Shown here: positions 24,739 to 33,268 of the stretch, piece after piece
How the letters are laid out: each line of letters begins with the position of its first letter
Position numbering within the stretch: the first letter of the stretch is position 1
Assembly (NCBI RefSeq): GCF_001969445.1
Contig: NZ_CP017297.1
Span: 2,480,001 to 2,544,000, forward strand
Origin: Brachybacterium sp. P6-10-X1
GTDB taxonomy: Bacteria > Actinomycetota > Actinomycetes > Actinomycetales > Dermabacteraceae
DNA: 64,000 nt
Direction of reading: 5' to 3'
The notes under the pieces: generated by a model
What the model was told of the DNA's origin: nothing
Databases searched by the model: none
Seen by the model: only the letters and a program-made list of their open reading frames with translations
Translations under genes and position numbers: made by a program

Positions 24739-26325
24739 TCACTGTCCCAGGAAGATGCCGTTGCCCGGCCCGAGCGGCAGGTCGAAGACGAAGAAGATCG
24801 CGAGGATGATCGTCCACACGATCCAGAACGGCACCACGAAGGGCAGCATCCGTGCCATCAGGGTGCCGAACCCGGCGCCGGGCTCGTACTTCCGCACCAT
24901 GCCCAGGAGCACGATCATGTACGGGTTCATCGGGGTGATGACCTGGGTGGCGGAGTCGCCCACGCGGAAGGCGGCCTGGGTGAACGCTGGCTCGTAGCCG
25001 ATCAGCGCGAACATCGGCACGAACACCGCGCCCATGATCGCCCACATCCCGGAGCCGGAGATGATGAACAGGTTCAGGCAGCTGGCCAGCAGGATGAACC
25101 CGAGGATGGCGGCGAACCCGTCGAGCCCGGAGGCCTCGAGACCGGCCGCACCGGTGACCGCGATCCAGGTGCCGATGCCGGACCAGTTGAACAGGGCGAT
25201 GAAGTTGCCCAGGATGAACGCCAGCACGACGAACGGCAGCATCTCCTTGATGGCGTCGGACATCATCCGGACCGCGTCGCGGCTGGTGCGCAGGGTGCCG
25301 ACGACCGCGCCGTAGGCGATGCCGACCACCATGAAGTACGCGACCACGATGAACACGATCGAGCTCAGCAAGGGGGACTTCGGCAGGAAACCGCCGTCCT
25401 CGTTGCGCCAGGGCGAGGCCGGCATCAGGAACGCGACCAGGAAAGCCGCGGTGAGCACCACGGCGCTGATCACCGCGACCAGCAGGCCTTTGTTCTCGGC
25501 CGGGCTGAGCTTGGCGCGCATGTGCTCGGAGTCGGTGGTGTCGGCCTCGTCGTCGTCCTCGGCCATCTCGTCGCGGCTGATGCCCATGCGGACCAGGCGC
25601 GGCTCGACCAGCTTGTCGATGACGAAGCCGGCCACGAAGCCCAGGATGATCGAGCAGACGATGTTGAAGAACCAGTTCGAGACCGGGTTGACCGGGGTGA
25701 ACTCGTACCCGGGCAGCGCTCCCATCACGGAGGTGGTGATGCCCGCGAACAGGGCGTCCAGCGAGGTGGGGAAGATGTTGGTGGAGTAGCCGGCGCCGGC
25801 GGCGGCGAAGCCGCCCAGCAGGCCCGCCATCGGGTGGCGCCCGGCGGCCTTGAACACCAGCGCCGCGAGCGGCGGCACCACCACGAAGGCGGAGTCGGCC
25901 ATGATCGAGGAGATCACGCCGACGAACCCGACCACGTACGGCAGCGCCCACGCCGGGGAGGTGCCGAACAGCTTTCGGATCGCGGCGCCGAGCAGCCCGG
26001 AGTGCTGGGCGATGCCGATCGCCAACAGGATCGGCATCACGGTCACCAGGGGTGGGAAGCCGATGTAGTTCTCGCCGAGGTTGGTGGTCAGCCAGGTCAT
26101 GCCCTCGCCGGTGAACAGGCCCTTGATGACGGTGGGCTCGTCCGACCCGGGCACCGTGACGGATACGTTGCCCCAGGCCATCGCGGTGGAGACGACGCCG
26201 GTGATCGCGAAGAGGATCAGGAACAGCATGAAGGGCTCGGGCAGCTTGTTGCCCGCCTTCTCCACCCCGTTCAGGAGTCTGTCGGTCAGGCCGGTCTTCG
26301 CCGGTCCGGTCGGTGCTGCGCTCAT
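24739..26325 (-). CDS. AbgT family transporter (p-aminobenzoyl-glutamate / antimetabolite exporter type)
   Basis: 528 residues with about nine to eleven membrane helices. IMADSAFVVVPPLAALVF, AGYSTNIFPTSLDAL, NLFIISGSGMWAIMGAVFVPMF and SATQVITPMNPYMIVLLG are the conserved AbgT stretches, including the hairpin loops that shape the substrate path. AbgT members import p-aminobenzoyl-glutamate or, in MtrF and YdaH, export sulfonamides. The neighbouring M20 amidohydrolase (86 bp away, same strand and upstream) argues for uptake and cleavage of an amide such as p-aminobenzoyl-glutamate. Confidence 0.9.
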   Translation of the reverse strand: MSAAPTGPAKTGLTDRLLNGVEKAGNKLPEPFMLFLILFAITGVVSTAMAWGNVSVTVPGSDEPTVIKGLFTGEGMTWLTTNLGENYIGFPPLVTVMPILLAIGIAQHSGLLGAAIRKLFGTSPAWALPYVVGFVGVISSIMADSAFVVVPPLAALVFKAAGRHPMAGLLGGFAAAGAGYSTNIFPTSLDALFAGITTSVMGALPGYEFTPVNPVSNWFFNIVCSIILGFVAGFVIDKLVEPRLVRMGISRDEMAEDDDEADTTDSEHMRAKLSPAENKGLLVAVISAVVLTAAFLVAFLMPASPWRNEDGGFLPKSPLLSSIVFIVVAYFMVVGIAYGAVVGTLRTSRDAVRMMSDAIKEMLPFVVLAFILGNFIALFNWSGIGTWIAVTGAAGLEASGLDGFAAILGFILLASCLNLFIISGSGMWAIMGAVFVPMFALIGYEPAFTQAAFRVGDSATQVITPMNPYMIVLLGMVRKYEPGAGFGTLMARMLPFVVPFWIVWTIILAIFFVFDLPLGPGNGIFLGQ

Positions 26326-26411
26326 GGGGACTCCTGAGGGGTGTGGGGAGGAGGGGCGGCTCGCGCGCGGTCGGGGGATCCGCGCCGTGGGGTGCCGGTC
26401 CGGTGGTCAGG

Positions 26412-27779
26412 TCAGTCGAAGAAACCCGGCACGTCGATCGCGCCCCCGGCCTTCTCGAACTCGGTGGTCATGGCGGTGGCCAGCTGCGGGTCGTGGAGGG
26501 CGTCCAGCACGGTCGCGGCAAGGCCGTAGGCCCCGTCGGCCGCGGCGGCGCGGGCGTCGTCGGAGACGGCCCAGGTCGCGAACTCCCGGGTGTGCAGGGC
26601 GACCTCGGGCGGGGAGATCCGGATGACCGGGTGGATGCCGGGCAGCCGGTAGCTGACGTTGCCGAAGTCGGTGGAGGCCGCCAGGATCGGCGAGACCACG
26701 CCGAAGGGGAGCGGGTCGCGGCCGCGTCGTCGCTGCGCCTGGACCCAGCGGCCGGTCAGCGCCTCGTTGGTGCGCACCGGCAGGGAGGGCGGATGCTGGT
26801 CCCAGCCCACGCTCACGCCCACCCCGGCCATCAGGGCGGCGCCGCGGGCCACGTCCTCCACCCGCTTCGAGAGGTCCTTGAGGGTCTCAGGACGCTGGGA
26901 GCGCACGTACAGATCGAGCCGGGCGTGGTCGGGCACCACGCTCGCCCGCTCGCCGCCCTCGCGGATCACGGCGTGGATGCGGTCCGACGGCGGGGTCTGC
27001 TGCCGCATCAGCCCGATCCCCTGGTACATCAGGCTCGCGGCGTCCAGGGCGTTGCGGCCCATGAACGGCTGCGCGGAGGCGTGGGCGGTGTGGCCGTGGT
27101 ACTCCACGGTGAGCGTCCGACGTCCCAGCCACGTCTGGTCAGCCAGGTCGTAGCCGTAGGGGTGAGCCATGACGGCGGCGTCCAGTCCCTCGAAGGCACC
27201 CTCGCGCGCCATGTACTCCTTACCGGTGTGGCCCTCCTCGGCAGGCGTCCCCAGGAACACGACACGCCCCGGGACGGCCGACGGGTCCGCCTTCGCGAGC
27301 GCGGCCAGGGCGAGGAACGCCCCCAGCCCCATGACGGCGATGACGTTGTGGCCGCATCCGTGGCCGACGCCGGGCAGCGCGTCGTACTCGGCAAGGATCG
27401 CGTACGTCGGCGCGTCGTCGTCCTCGGCGCCCGCCCCGTGGATCTCGGCGCGGATGGCGGTGTCCAGCCCGTGCACACCGAGCTGGGCGTCGATGCCGTG
27501 GCCGGCGAGGGCGTCGACGATCGCGCGGGAGGAGCGATGTTCCTCGAACGCGACCTCGGGATGCTCGCCGAGGTCGAGCATCAGCGCGGTCATCTCCGCG
27601 GCGTCCTGCTCGACCTGCGACTCGAGGCGGTCGTGCAGGGCAGCATCGGCCCCGGCGAAGGAGGAGCCCGGGTGGGAGGCGGTGGCCATGGCGGCCTCCC
27701 GCTCCTCATCGAGCTGGGCGAGATACGCGGTGGACACCTCGGTGTGCTGCGCCTCCGGCGCCGGCTGCTGGGACGTCAT
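26412..27779 (-). CDS. M20 family amidohydrolase, AbgB-like
   Basis: 455 residues. Metal-binding GVGHGCGHN and PAEEGHTGKEYM (catalytic glutamate pair) are intact, followed by the dimerisation domain with VEYHGHTAHASAQPFMGRNALDA and the C-terminal STDFGNVSYRLPGIHP. This is the aminoacylase/carboxypeptidase type to which AbgA and AbgB belong. It is transcribed just upstream of the AbgT transporter, so the two probably act on the same amide. The long open frame upstream of 27779 is antisense to the PTS gene and is not coding. Confidence 0.88.
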   Translation of the reverse strand: MTSQQPAPEAQHTEVSTAYLAQLDEEREAAMATASHPGSSFAGADAALHDRLESQVEQDAAEMTALMLDLGEHPEVAFEEHRSSRAIVDALAGHGIDAQLGVHGLDTAIRAEIHGAGAEDDDAPTYAILAEYDALPGVGHGCGHNVIAVMGLGAFLALAALAKADPSAVPGRVVFLGTPAEEGHTGKEYMAREGAFEGLDAAVMAHPYGYDLADQTWLGRRTLTVEYHGHTAHASAQPFMGRNALDAASLMYQGIGLMRQQTPPSDRIHAVIREGGERASVVPDHARLDLYVRSQRPETLKDLSKRVEDVARGAALMAGVGVSVGWDQHPPSLPVRTNEALTGRWVQAQRRRGRDPLPFGVVSPILAASTDFGNVSYRLPGIHPVIRISPPEVALHTREFATWAVSDDARAAAADGAYGLAATVLDALHDPQLATAMTTEFEKAGGAIDVPGFFD

Positions 27780-28020
27780 GCGGATCACCGTAAGGCACCG
27801 AGCGGCCCGTCTGCGCGGACGTTGCCGCGGTTCGTCCGTGCGGTGACATACGCCCTGCCGCCGGAGCTGCTGCGAGGGAGGGCGAGAACGTACGCTCAGG
27901 GGTCTCCCCCGCGTCACTCGGGGACCGCTCCTGTGCACCTCGCGGGCTGCCCCAGCGCTGCTCCGGGGTCGTCCACCGGGGTCACCCCGCCCCACGCCCC
28001 CGCTTCGGAGGACACCCGCC

Positions 28021-28935
28021 ATGTCCGAGCTCACCGACCTCCTCGACCCCGCCGCCATCCACCTGGACGCCCCGGCCACGGACCGCTCCGAGGCGATCCG
28101 GCGCTCCGGGGATCTGCTCGTCGCCACCGGCGCGATCGATGCCGCCTACATCGATGCGATGCTGCGCACCGTCGAGGAGCACGGCCCCTACATCGTGATC
28201 ACGCCGGGCTTCGCCCTCGCCCACGCCCGGCCGGACGCCTCCGTCCACCGCACCGCGCTGTCGTTCCTGCGCCTGGCCGAGCCCGTCGTCTTCGGGCACG
28301 AGGCCAACGACCCCGTGCAGCTGGTGATGACCCTGGCCGCCGCCGACGATTCCGCCCATCGCACGGCGCTGGCCGCCCTCGCCGGCGTGCTGGCCGATCC
28401 CGAGCGCCGGCGCGCCCTGGACACCGCATCCAGCCCGCAGGAGGTGCTCGAGGTCCTCGGCGACGACGACCGTGCCCCGGCCGTCGGGGCGGCGGACACG
28501 GCCCACCCCGCCGGCACCGCCGATACGGCCGACGCCTCCGGGGCCGCAGCTGCCGCCGCGTCCGCCAACCCGGCAGGTTCCGCCGGTGCGTCCGGGTCCT
28601 CCGACGCGGCCGGCGCCGCGATCTCGAGCGACCCCGAAGCCATCCCCTCGAAGAATCTCCTGCTGACCGTCTGCGGCAACGGCCTGGGCACCAGCCTGTT
28701 CCTGAAGAACACCGCCGAGCAGGTCCTGGACCACTGGGGCTGGTCGTCGTACCTGAGCATCGAGGCGACCGACACCATCTCCGCCAAGGGCAAGGCCAAG
28801 GACGCCGACCTCATCCTCACCTCCGGCGCGATCGCCCAGACCCTCGGCGAGGTCGGCGTGCCCGTCGAGGTGATCGAGAACTTCTCCTCACAGGCGGAGA
28901 TCGACGCGGCGCTGCGACGCCGCTACGCGATCTGA
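28021..28935 (+). CDS. PTS ascorbate-type EIIA-EIIB fusion
   Basis: 304 residues in three parts: an EIIA domain of the fructose/mannitol-Ntr class (1-148) with phosphorylatable H68 in GFALAHARPD; an Ala/Gly/Ser/Asp-rich linker (about 150-208); and an EIIB domain of the lactose/galactitol/ascorbate class (209-304) with the phospho-cysteine C218 in LLTVCGNGLGTS. In E. coli these are separate proteins (UlaC and UlaB). It is followed 44 bp later by the EIIC gene, so the pair is a complete PTS uptake system. GGAGGA ribosome site; the 241-bp upstream gap shows no clear operator. Confidence 0.9.
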   Translation: MSELTDLLDPAAIHLDAPATDRSEAIRRSGDLLVATGAIDAAYIDAMLRTVEEHGPYIVITPGFALAHARPDASVHRTALSFLRLAEPVVFGHEANDPVQLVMTLAAADDSAHRTALAALAGVLADPERRRALDTASSPQEVLEVLGDDDRAPAVGAADTAHPAGTADTADASGAAAAAASANPAGSAGASGSSDAAGAAISSDPEAIPSKNLLLTVCGNGLGTSLFLKNTAEQVLDHWGWSSYLSIEATDTISAKGKAKDADLILTSGAIAQTLGEVGVPVEVIENFSSQAEIDAALRRRYAI

Positions 28936-28979
28936 CGCCCCGCTGCCCCTGACCCGCACCCCCACCCCGGAGCCAGACC

Positions 28980-30557
28980 ATGAACGTGCTCGTCTCGATC
29001 GCCGAGTTCCTCGTCAACGAGTTCCTCAGCGTCCCCGCCTATCTCATCGGCCTGATCACCGCCATCGGCCTGATCGCCATGCGCAAGTCCGCCGGCCAGG
29101 TGACCGGCGGCGCCGTCAAGGCCGTCCTCGGCTTCCTGCTGATCGGCGCCGGCGCGACGCTGGTGACCGCCTCCCTCGCTCCGCTGGGCGTGATGATCCA
29201 GGGCGCGCTCGGCGCCCAGGGCGTCGTCCCCACCAATGAGGCTATCGCCGGCATCGCCCAGGCGGAGTTCGGGGCCCAGGTGGCGTGGCTGATGATCCTC
29301 GGCTTCGTCGTCGCGATCCTGCTGGCGCGCTTCACGCCGCTGCGCTACGTCTTCCTCACCGGCCACCACCTGCTGTTCATGGCCACCCTGATCACCGTGG
29401 TGATGGCCTCGGCAGGCATGCCCACCGTCGTCGTGGTGGCCCTGGGCGCCCTGCTGCTGGGCATCCTCATGGTCTCCCTGCCGGCGCTGGCCCAGCCCTG
29501 GACCCGGCGGGTCTCCGGCGACGACTCGATCGCGATCGGTCACTTCGGCACCGCCGGGTACATCGCCGCCGGGACCGTCGGACGCCTGGTGGACCGCAAG
29601 GGCACCAGCCGCTCCACCGAGGACATCAAGGTGCCCGAGTCGCTGCGCTTCCTGCGCGACTCGATGGTCGCCACCGCCCTGTCGATGGTGCTGATGTACC
29701 TGGTGGTGGCCGTGGTCTACCTGGCCCGCGCCGGCCGCACCACCGCCTTCGAGGCCTTCGACGGCGGCGCGAGCGACGTGGGCAACTACCTCATGCAGTC
29801 GGTGACCCAGGGCCTCCAGTTCGGCATCGCCGTGGCCGTGATCCTCTTCGGCGTGCGCACGATCCTCGGCGAGCTGGTCCCCGCCTTCCAGGGCATCGCC
29901 GCCAAGGTGGTGCCCGGCGCGATCCCCGCGCTGGACGCCCCGATCGTGTTCCCCTACGCCCAGAACGCCGTGCTGATCGGCTTCCTCTCCAGCTTCGCGG
30001 GCGGCCTGGTGGGACTGCTGACCCTCGGCGTGTGGCTCGGCCCGGTGTTCGGCCTGGCGCTGATCCTGCCGGGTCTGGTCCCGCACTTCTTCACCGGCGG
30101 CGCGGCCGGGGTCTACGGCAACGCCACCGGCGGCCGTCGCGGCGCCGTCGCGGGCGGTTTCGTCAACGGCCTGCTGGTCACGTTCCTGCCCGCACTGCTG
30201 CTGAAGGTGCTCGGCAGCTTCGGCTCGGCAAACACCACCTTCGGCGACACCGACTTCGGCTGGTTCGGCATCCTGATCGGGTACTCGGCGCGCGCCGGCG
30301 TGCTGCCGGGCATCGTGCTGCTGGTGGTCATCGGGGCCGTGATCCTGGGCGGCGCCATCCTCATGCAGCGACGCGTGGTCGACGCCGGCTGGGACCCCGC
30401 CCCGGCCCGGGCGCAGGCCGCCGGGGGCGCCGCGGACGCCGTCGATGCACAGCACGGCGACACCGACGGGTCGGGCCGCAGGGACGATCCGTCGACCTAC
30501 CCGCGAGTGGCCCCGCCGGTCGGCGCCCCCGCACCTCCGCCCCCGCCGCGCGACTGA
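28980..30557 (+). CDS. ulaA: PTS ascorbate-type EIIC permease (UlaA/SgaT)
   Basis: 525 residues with about eleven membrane helices. VPAYLIGLITAIGLIAMRKSAGQ, LTGHHLLFMATL, IGHFGTAGYIAAGTVGRLVDRKG and PGAIPALDAPIVFPYAQNAVLIGFLSSF are the conserved UlaA stretches. The C-terminal 60 residues are a soluble Ala/Pro-rich tail. It imports L-ascorbate or a similar acid sugar with phosphorylation through the EIIAB protein encoded before it. No catabolic ula genes follow, so the true sugar is open. Confidence 0.9.
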   Translation: MNVLVSIAEFLVNEFLSVPAYLIGLITAIGLIAMRKSAGQVTGGAVKAVLGFLLIGAGATLVTASLAPLGVMIQGALGAQGVVPTNEAIAGIAQAEFGAQVAWLMILGFVVAILLARFTPLRYVFLTGHHLLFMATLITVVMASAGMPTVVVVALGALLLGILMVSLPALAQPWTRRVSGDDSIAIGHFGTAGYIAAGTVGRLVDRKGTSRSTEDIKVPESLRFLRDSMVATALSMVLMYLVVAVVYLARAGRTTAFEAFDGGASDVGNYLMQSVTQGLQFGIAVAVILFGVRTILGELVPAFQGIAAKVVPGAIPALDAPIVFPYAQNAVLIGFLSSFAGGLVGLLTLGVWLGPVFGLALILPGLVPHFFTGGAAGVYGNATGGRRGAVAGGFVNGLLVTFLPALLLKVLGSFGSANTTFGDTDFGWFGILIGYSARAGVLPGIVLLVVIGAVILGGAILMQRRVVDAGWDPAPARAQAAGGAADAVDAQHGDTDGSGRRDDPSTYPRVAPPVGAPAPPPPPRD

Positions 30558-30788
30558 CGCCGGGGACCCGCCTCGGCGGCCGCTCACGGGCCCGGCGGTG
30601 ATGTCGCCGCGCCCGTCGGACGCGTATCATGCCCGCACAGTGCATGGCCGCACACCCCGCTGCCGCGCGCCCCGGCCGCCGCACGGCCGCGAGACCCGCG
30701 ACCCGTGCGCCATCCAGGCCCTCCCGGGCCGTTCCCTGTCCTGACCGATCCGGTGCCACCCCACGGCACCCTCCCCCGGAGGCGAACA

Positions 30789-32429
30789 GTGACCGCATCC
30801 ACCCCCTCCCCGACCACCGCGGGCAGGAGAGCCGACCGCGGGGCCTTCTCCGGCCGGACCGCGTTCATCTTCGCGGCGATCGGCTCGGCCGTCGGCCTCG
30901 GCAATATCTGGCGCTTCCCGGCCGTGGCCTACGAGAACGGCGGCGGTGCGTTCATCCTGCCGTACCTCGTCGCCCTGCTGACCGCCGGCATCCCGCTGCT
31001 GTTCCTCGACTACGCGATCGGCCACCGCTGGCGCGGCTCCGCGCCGGCCGCCTGGCGCCGCTTCAAGCGCTGGACGGAGTTCATCGGCTGGTGGCAGGTG
31101 CTGATCGCCCTGATCATCGCCCTGTATTACGCGCTGATCCTGGCCTGGGCGACGAACTACACGATCTTCTCCTTCGACCAGCGCTGGGGCGATGACGCCG
31201 CCGGGTTCTTCAACGAGTACACGCAGGCCCTCGGCGGGGCCGACGCCACGATCTCCTTCGACGTGGTCCCGGCCGTGCTGATCTCCATGATCGTGGTGTG
31301 GCTGGCGGTCATCGTGGTGATGGCGCTCGGCGTGCAGAAGGGCATCGCCGCCAGCTCGGTCGTCTTCATCCCGCTGCTGATGATCATGTTCGTCATCCTG
31401 GTGGTGCGCTCGCTGTTCCTGCCCGGCGCGATCGACGGGCTCGAAGCCCTGTTCCAGCCGAACTGGGGGGCGCTGACCGATCCGGCGGTGTGGATCGCGG
31501 CCTACGGTCAGATCTTCTTCTCGCTGTCGGTGGCCTTCGGCATCATGCTCACCTACGCCTCCTACCTGAAGAAGAAGACGGACCTGACCGGCTCCGGCCT
31601 GGTCGTCGGTTTCGCGAACTCCAGCTTCGAGATCCTCTGCGGCATCGGCGTCTTCTCCGCGCTGGGCTTCATGGCCCAGGCGCAGGGCGTGGCGATCGAC
31701 GAGGTCGTCACCGACGGCGTCGGCCTGGCGTTCATCGCCTTCCCCACGATCATCAGCGAAGCTCCCGCCGGTGCGCTGATCGGCGTGCTGTTCTTCGGCT
31801 CCCTGGTGCTGGCGGGCTTCACCTCGCTGGTCTCCATCGTCGAGGTGGTCATCGCCGCGATCCAGGACAAGTTCGGGCTGTCCCGCCTCCCCGCGACGCT
31901 CGGTGTGTGCGTCCCGCTGGCCGTGGTCTCCACCGTGCTGTTCTCGACCACTTCGGGTCTGCCGCTGCTGGACGTGCTGGACAAGTGGGCCAACGAGTAC
32001 GGCATCGTCGCGGCGGCCCTGGTCTCCACGATCATCGTGACCTACGCGGTGCGAGGACTGCCCACGCTCCGCGACCACCTCAACCTCAAGGGCACCTTCC
32101 CGATCGGGCGCTGGTGGCTGGTGTGCGTGGGCGCCATCGCGCCGATCGTGCTCGGCGTCTCGCTGGCCTTCGGAACCAGGGATCTGCTCCTGGCCGAGGG
32201 CAACTACGAGGGCTACCCCGGCTGGTTCGTGCTGCTGTTCGGCTGGCTGATGGCCATCGGCCTGGTGGTCGTCGCCATCGGGCTCTCGCTGATCCCGTGG
32301 CCCGCCGGGTCGAACCTGTACAAGGACGACTCCGACGGCGATCCGATCGCCCCCGAGGCCGTGGCCGGCAAGGGCCTGGTCACGACCCCGGAGGCATCCA
32401 CCCCGCACGAGCTGCGCTCCCGGGAGTGA
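30789..32429 (+). CDS. metP: sodium-dependent NSS-family amino acid transporter (MetP-type)
   Basis: 546 residues, about eleven to twelve membrane helices, LeuT fold. GSAVGLGNIWRFPAVAYENGGGAF at about residues 32-55 is the sodium-site signature of the neurotransmitter:sodium symporter family. The GTG at 30789 has GGAGG immediately upstream. The 35-residue MetS gene follows 172 bp later; in Corynebacterium glutamicum MetP plus MetS form a methionine/alanine importer, so the substrate is probably methionine, alanine or similar. The C-terminal tail is hydrophilic. Confidence 0.9.
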   Translation: MTASTPSPTTAGRRADRGAFSGRTAFIFAAIGSAVGLGNIWRFPAVAYENGGGAFILPYLVALLTAGIPLLFLDYAIGHRWRGSAPAAWRRFKRWTEFIGWWQVLIALIIALYYALILAWATNYTIFSFDQRWGDDAAGFFNEYTQALGGADATISFDVVPAVLISMIVVWLAVIVVMALGVQKGIAASSVVFIPLLMIMFVILVVRSLFLPGAIDGLEALFQPNWGALTDPAVWIAAYGQIFFSLSVAFGIMLTYASYLKKKTDLTGSGLVVGFANSSFEILCGIGVFSALGFMAQAQGVAIDEVVTDGVGLAFIAFPTIISEAPAGALIGVLFFGSLVLAGFTSLVSIVEVVIAAIQDKFGLSRLPATLGVCVPLAVVSTVLFSTTSGLPLLDVLDKWANEYGIVAAALVSTIIVTYAVRGLPTLRDHLNLKGTFPIGRWWLVCVGAIAPIVLGVSLAFGTRDLLLAEGNYEGYPGWFVLLFGWLMAIGLVVVAIGLSLIPWPAGSNLYKDDSDGDPIAPEAVAGKGLVTTPEASTPHELRSRE

Positions 32430-32601
32430 GTCGGAGGCGGCGGCCGGCCCGGCTGATCACCGGCCGGGGCCGCCGCTCCTCCGGCCGGTCGCGCCGCCTC
32501 CTCCGGCCGGTCCCGTCGCTTCCTTCGGTCGATCGCCACTCGGCCCGACCAGCACCCCGCCCCGTTGATTCCCCACCAACCATCGTTCGTCAGGAGTGAT
32601 C

Positions 32602-32709
32602 ATGTCCTTCGCCTCCATCACCATGATGATCATCGCGATCGTGACCGTCTGGGGCGGCCTCGTCGCCGCCGTCGTCAACCTCGCCCGTCACCCCGAGAAG
32701 GTCGACTGA
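32602..32709 (+). CDS. metS: methionine/alanine importer small subunit MetS
   Basis: 35 residues, beginning MSFASITMMIIAIVTVWGG and ending NLARHPEKVD: one membrane helix with a short charged tail, the standard MetS form. AGGAGTGA precedes the ATG. MetS is needed for activity of the MetP symporter and is regularly encoded right after it. The function comes from family knowledge and the gene pair. Confidence 0.88.
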   Translation: MSFASITMMIIAIVTVWGGLVAAVVNLARHPEKVD

Positions 32710-33053
32710 CCACAGCCCACCCCGGCCGACGGCGCGCCGCGCCGACAGCGCGCCCTCCTCGCACCGCGCCCCACCGCGCCCGCACCGTGCCGCGCCCCAT
32801 CGCACCGCATCGCAAGGCAACGCAACGCAACGCACCGGGGCCTCATAGCACCGTGCTCGCATCGCACCGCGCGGCTCCCTCACGGTGCCCCCTCGTGTTC
32901 ACTGGCGGCATATGAGCACGCGGTGCCCTCTGAGCGGCTCGCTGCTCACAGACCGGCAGTGGATGCGACGCAACCCGGTGAGCACCTCTGCGGGAGCGGA
33001 TCCCCTCCTCTCTCCGCACCGATCCTGACGGGCACCGGGCCCCGTCGCCGTCG
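32710..33053. other. low-complexity gap after metS
   Basis: Contains degenerate CGCACCGC/GCAACGCAAC repeats (about 32745-32880) and no gene that I recognise. The metS terminator is not obvious; GGCGCGCCGCGCC at about 32730 could form a small hairpin. The downstream half leads into the tyrS leader. Confidence 0.5.
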
Positions 33054-33143
33054 ATGAGCTACTCTTCCTCCATGATCACGCGCATCGACTATCGGCACGG
33101 CTCTGGGACGAGCCGTGGCGTCGTGCGCGCGCCGAGACCGTAA
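33054..33143 (+). CDS. candidate tyrS leader peptide
   Basis: A 29-codon frame from ATG 33054 to TAA 33141-33143, or a shorter form from ATG 33072. It contains two tyrosine codons (TAC at codon 3, TAT at codon 13, in ITRIDYRH) and ends just before the hairpins and terminator that precede tyrS. No strong ribosome site is visible, so translation is uncertain. If translated, tyrosine-dependent stalling could influence the downstream hairpins. Confidence 0.3.
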   Translation: MSYSSSMITRIDYRHGSGTSRGVVRAPRP

Positions 33144-33178
33144 GGCCGGCAGCACACCAACACCGCTCTCTCAGAGCC
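33097..33178 (+). promoter_or_regulatory. tyrS leader with alternative base pairing
   Basis: Hairpin 1: ACGGCTC (33097-33103) with GAGCCGT (33110-33116). Hairpin 2: GCTCT (33165-33169) with AGAGC (33173-33177). Alternatively GGCTCTGGGA (33099-33108) pairs with TCTCAGAGCC (33169-33178), ten pairs with one G-U, which would break both hairpins. The terminator at 33182-33205 follows at once. The layout suggests attenuation, but the alternative stem does not itself overlap the terminator. Confidence 0.45.
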
Positions 33179-33181
33179 CCA

Positions 33182-33209
33182 GGCGAGGACCTCATGGTCC
33201 TCGCCTTTT
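33182..33209 (+). terminator. intrinsic terminator / attenuator before tyrS
   Basis: GGCGAGGACC (33182-33191) and GGTCCTCGCC (33196-33205) form a perfect 10-bp stem with a 4-base loop, followed by TTTT. It ends 60 bp before the tyrS ATG. A strong terminator in this position either ends a short leader transcript or regulates read-through into tyrS. Confidence 0.85.
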
Positions 33210-33268
33210 CCGTATCCACGGCGGGGGCCGTCCGACCGGAGCTCCTCGCCCGATCGAGAGGACTCCCG

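Noticed and set aside
26313-28952. 879-codon plus-strand frame spanning the M20 and PTS genes
   Set aside because: It runs antisense to one real gene and out of frame in another; no recognisable domain.
28923-30587. 554-codon minus-strand frame opposite ulaA
   Set aside because: Shadow of a membrane-protein gene; Glu/His/Gln-rich product with no family features.
30627-32408. 593-codon minus-strand frame opposite metP
   Set aside because: Antisense shadow of an NSS transporter with a good ribosome site; composition is typical of shadows.
33000-33209. T-box riboswitch before tyrS
   Set aside because: No AGGGTGGNACCGCG-like T-box sequence and no convincing stem I; leader-peptide attenuation fits slightly better.
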